From contig BQJG01000071.1 of assembly GCA_021604585.1 (NCBI GenBank), forward strand, positions 1 through 16,288: a stretch of 16,288 bases of DNA, given 5' to 3'. Positions 13,882-16,288 of this stretch are shown here, piece by piece. Numbering within the stretch: position 1 is the first letter of the stretch; each line of letters begins with the position of its first letter. The translations under genes were made by a program, and so were the position numbers. The stretch is from Hyphococcus sp. Its GTDB lineage: Bacteria; Pseudomonadota; Alphaproteobacteria; Caulobacterales; Parvularculaceae. Below the pieces are notes generated by a model. It was not told the DNA's origin. It ran no database searches and saw only the letters and a program-made list of their open reading frames with translations.

Positions 13882-15192
13882 ATGTGGCGCCGGTACTTTC
13901 CCAAAAGTCTTTATGCGCGCGTGACCTTGATCGTCATCTTGCCTATTTTTCTCACTCAGTCGCTCGTCACCTATATCTTCTTTGCACGGCACTGGGATCT
14001 TGTGACCGCGAACATGTCGGAAAATATCGCTGGCCAGATCGACATGATCACCCATCTCTATGACGGCGCGAAAACATTGCAGGAACGCGACGCCATCGCC
14101 GAAATGGCGCTCTCCGATCTTGGCATGCGCGTGACCTACGATCCGAATGCAACCGTTCCCGCAACCAATCTGCTGGCGCGCTTCAATGTCTACAACTCAA
14201 CGCTGAACAAGCGGCTCAATAACGCCTTTGACGAACCCTACTGGCTCAACACGCAAAGCTGGCCGCGCGATGTTGAAATCCGCGTCGCGCATCAAGCCGG
14301 CGCGCTGGTGTTTTTCATCAAGCGCGATCGCGTTTTCGCCACCACGGGCCGCATCTTTCTGTTCTGGCTGGCGGGCACGTCTGTTCTGCTCGGCGCTGTG
14401 GCGATTATTTTCATGCGCAACCAGGTGCGCTCCATTCTTCGCCTTGCCGACGCCGCCGCCGCTTTCGGGCGGGGACGCGATGCGCCGGGTTACCGGCCGA
14501 CCGGCGCAACCGAAGTGCGCAAGGCCGGTTACGCTTTCATCGCCATGCGCGAGCGCATTAAACGGCATCTTGAACAACGCACCGCCATGCTCGCCGGCAT
14601 CAGCCACGACCTCCGAACGCCGCTGACGCGCATCAAGCTCGCCCTCGCCATGCAGAAGCAAAGCGACGACATAAACGACATCCACAATGACGTGCTGGAG
14701 ATGGAGCGGATGATCGAATCTTATCTCGACTTCGCCCGTAATGAAGCGGCGGATGAAGACCCGGCGACATTCCGGTTGGCGGCGTTGATTAGCGAAATCG
14801 CCAGCGACATTCATCGCGCCGGCCGCGATGTGACGACCGACATTCCGGCCTCCATCAGCATCGAAGCCCGGCGCAGCGCGCTCAAACGGGCGATTTCCAA
14901 TCTGGTCAACAATGCCTTGCGTTACGCCGATAATGTCTGGGTGAGCGCGCGCCGGTCGGACCGCTATATCGAGATCAGCATTGATGATGACGGCCCCGGC
15001 ATTCCCGCCGAAAAACACGAAGAAGTCTTCAAGCCGTTCATTCGTCTCGACGAGGCGCGCAATCTGAATGAAACTGGCGTTGGCATGGGGCTGACGATTG
15101 TGCGCGATGTGGCGCGCGCCCATGGCGGCGAAGTTATTCTTGACCGTTCTGATCGCGGAGGGCTGAGCGCGACGCTGCGGCTGCCGATTTAA
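13882..15192 (+). CDS. EnvZ-type sensor histidine kinase
   Basis: A 436-residue inner-membrane sensor kinase, partner of the preceding response regulator. TM1 at about 13-35 (VTLIVILPIFLTQSLVTYIF), a periplasmic sensor region of about 120 residues (36-156) and TM2 at about 157-178 (RIFLFWLAGTSVLLGAVAII). HAMP linker at about 179-232. The dimerisation/phosphotransfer helix has His242 in LAGISHDLRTPLTRIKLALA, nearly the EnvZ H-box. ATPase domain: N box NLVNNALRYA (Asn344), G1 box DDDGPGIP (368-375), and G2 box GVGMGLTIVRDVARAHGG (399-416). All catalytic motifs are intact. The periplasmic part shows nothing that identifies the stimulus; osmotic or envelope stress would be an analogy only. The ATG lies 4 bases after the regulator stop; coupling to pgsA hints at envelope-linked expression. 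Confidence 0.93.
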   Translation: MWRRYFPKSLYARVTLIVILPIFLTQSLVTYIFFARHWDLVTANMSENIAGQIDMITHLYDGAKTLQERDAIAEMALSDLGMRVTYDPNATVPATNLLARFNVYNSTLNKRLNNAFDEPYWLNTQSWPRDVEIRVAHQAGALVFFIKRDRVFATTGRIFLFWLAGTSVLLGAVAIIFMRNQVRSILRLADAAAAFGRGRDAPGYRPTGATEVRKAGYAFIAMRERIKRHLEQRTAMLAGISHDLRTPLTRIKLALAMQKQSDDINDIHNDVLEMERMIESYLDFARNEAADEDPATFRLAALISEIASDIHRAGRDVTTDIPASISIEARRSALKRAISNLVNNALRYADNVWVSARRSDRYIEISIDDDGPGIPAEKHEEVFKPFIRLDEARNLNETGVGMGLTIVRDVARAHGGEVILDRSDRGGLSATLRLPI

Positions 15193-15281
15193 TTTCATGA
15201 ACCGCCTTCACCTCCCCTTTTAAGGGAAGGGAATCCTCCAGCGTATTTAATTCGTTGATTGCGCGCTGATAAACAGTGGCT

Positions 15282-16103
15282 CTATTCTGTAAGCTCACTT
15301 GCGCGTTTGGCCGCGGCTTTCACTGCCGCCGCCACGAGCGTTCGCATGGCCTGATCATCACCATCGAAAACGGCGAGCGCCGCCGCTGTGGTGCCGCCGG
15401 GAGAAGTCACGGTCTTGCGCATCTCTTCAGGTGTCCTGGTTTCCTGCGCAATCAACGCGCCCGAACCGCTTAATGTGGCGCGGGCCAGCGCTGCGGCAGC
15501 TTGCGGCGTGAGCCCAAGTTTGGCGCCGGCTTCGGCCAGCGCTTCAGTCAGCAGGAAAAAATAGGCCGGGCCCGAGCCAGACACCGCCGTGACAAAGTCA
15601 ATGCCCTGCTCTGTATCGACCCACACCGTCTCACCGGCGGCGCGCATCAGCTTTTCGATCAGCGCACGCCCGTCACTGTCAATGGAATCGGGCGCATAAA
15701 GTCCGGAAACGCCCTTACCGATGGCAGCGGGAAGGTTGGGCATGACTCGTGCGACGCGCGATACGCCATTCAGCAGGGCCGAGATTTTCGCGATGCTCTT
15801 GCCCGCCATGACCGAAACGACAATCGCATGTTTGGCGAGCTCAACATAACCGGGCAGCACCGTATCGGCGGCTTGCGGCTTTACGGCAAGCACCATCGTG
15901 TCGAACGATTTTCCGTTACTGTTCAGCGCCAGACCGTGTTCGGCGCACAGCGCTTTCATTGCATCATTCGCATTCGGATCGAACACGGCCGACGTTGCCG
16001 GATCAATCGTGCCGGCGGCGAGCCAGCCTTTTAACAGCGCGCCGCCCATGGCGCCGGCGCCGATCAGCGCAACGGAAGGGTTGCCAGAAAGTTTTTTTGT
16101 CAT
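15282..16103 (-). CDS. proC: Pyrroline-5-carboxylate reductase
   Basis: A cytosolic enzyme reducing L-1-pyrroline-5-carboxylate to L-proline with NAD(P)H, the last step of proline synthesis. The 273-residue length is standard. The N-terminal Rossmann motif is VALIGAGAMGGALLKGWLAA (11-30), followed by NGKSFDTMVLAVKP and VVSVMAG at the end of the nucleotide domain. VARVMPNLPAAIGKG is the substrate-binding loop. The C-terminal dimer domain carries the P5CR signature: FVTAVSGSGPAYFFLLTEAL and, further on, EMRKTVTSPGGTTAAALAVF. The ATG at 16103 gives the expected N-terminus; the ribosome-binding site is weak. It is convergent with the kinase gene, with 89 bases between the two stops. That gap contains a small palindromic run (CCTTTTAAGG, around 15219-15228) that may serve as a weak terminator. 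Confidence 0.95.
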   Translation of the reverse strand: MTKKLSGNPSVALIGAGAMGGALLKGWLAAGTIDPATSAVFDPNANDAMKALCAEHGLALNSNGKSFDTMVLAVKPQAADTVLPGYVELAKHAIVVSVMAGKSIAKISALLNGVSRVARVMPNLPAAIGKGVSGLYAPDSIDSDGRALIEKLMRAAGETVWVDTEQGIDFVTAVSGSGPAYFFLLTEALAEAGAKLGLTPQAAAALARATLSGSGALIAQETRTPEEMRKTVTSPGGTTAAALAVFDGDDQAMRTLVAAAVKAAAKRASELTE

Positions 16104-16155
16104 GGCGCGACCATAATCCGTAACACGGCAAAGACAAACGCGCCGTCCCCGCGAC

Positions 16156-16208
16156 CCGGATCCGCGCGAGAGGCGGACGCACTTTCCCGCACTCCCGCAC
16201 GGATCCGG
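16156..16208. repeat. Palindrome upstream of proC with a CACTTT loop
   Basis: CCGGATCCGCGCGAGA (16156-16171) against TCCCGCACGGATCCGG (16193-16208): a 16-bp stem with two mismatches around a 21-base loop containing GCACTTTCC. The loop shares CACTTT with elements A2 (in CACTTTTT) and B1 and, on the other strand, AAGTG with A1. It may be a further member of the same palindrome class or a local structure in the proC leader. The rest of 16104-16288 has no gene I can support. Confidence 0.5.
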
Positions 16209-16288
16209 TTCTGCGCGGCTGACCGTTTACAAGGCGCGCACCAGACCGAACGCCCGGCCCGCGCCAAAACCAAAATGTCAAAGAGCCG

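Noticed and set aside
14197..15198. 333-residue minus-strand open frame opposite the kinase
   Set aside because: The sense frame has all histidine kinase boxes; the antisense product has no family features.
16227..16280. Short minus-strand tail HFGFGAGRAFGLVRAL before a TAA
   Set aside because: It looks like a protein C-terminus, but a TGA lies just upstream in the same frame, so it would be only 16 codons; a frameshift or chance cannot be told apart here.
16103..16288. Minus-strand frame open from the window edge to a TGA that overlaps the proC ATG (about 62 codons)
   Set aside because: The overlap is suggestive of an upstream gene, but the translation is Arg/Ala/Ser-rich with no recognisable motif, it runs through a palindrome, and the other minus frame is equally open. 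Not enough to call a gene without sequence beyond 16288.

Overview
The window looks like a chromosomal segment of an alphaproteobacterium. The GC content is high, the codon choice is GC-rich, and there are two tandem genes of the small PAS_5 (DUF1457-like) family, which is largely alphaproteobacterial. The gene order SDR reductase, (folB), uvrC, pgsA is also familiar from that class. I cannot name a genus. No rRNA, tRNA, transposase, phage gene or CRISPR array was seen.

Left part (1-3107): the 5' nine-tenths of a CoA-acylating methylmalonate-semialdehyde dehydrogenase gene (mmsA, minus strand, running off the left edge), then two paralogous PAS_5 genes on the minus strand, then a 30-residue single-pass membrane peptide gene on the plus strand, followed by a large hairpin. 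Middle-left (3108-5279): a tight plus-strand cluster of a Na+/Ca2+ (CaCA) antiporter, a FolM/PTR1-type pteridine reductase and dihydroneopterin aldolase. The last two fit reduced-pterin/folate metabolism. A DUF3592 membrane protein gene converges on this cluster and is divergent from uvrC (5842-7758).

Between uvrC and pgsA lies about 4.9 kb that looks like an accessory block: a SatD-family protein and its overlapping membrane partner (minus strand), an agmatinase-like ureohydrolase, a stand-alone RnfD/NqrB-like membrane protein, and an exported DUF2330 protein. Two pairs of long imperfect palindromes share one architecture: stem, 4-base bulge, stem and CTAG ends. One pair sits just after uvrC (7775-7890) and the other at the end of the RnfD-like gene (10984-11150). 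The second pair is translated as the last 55 residues of the RnfD-like protein, and the terminal CTAG of each pair supplies a stop codon to the neighbouring gene. Three TTTTGGTTCA-like boxes spaced exactly 29 bases apart lie upstream of satD, which seems to have a leaderless promoter.

Right part (12628-16103): pgsA (phosphatidylglycerophosphate synthase) is translationally coupled to an OmpR-type response regulator (TTG start inside the pgsA stop) and an EnvZ-type histidine kinase. proC (pyrroline-5-carboxylate reductase) converges from the other strand. A further palindrome with a similar CACTTT loop lies upstream of proC.

The most unusual items are the palindromic repeat pairs that have become coding sequence, the 29-base iterons in front of satD together with the cyclase-like plus HTH layout of SatD, the RnfD-like/DUF2330 pair, and the small membrane peptide gene.
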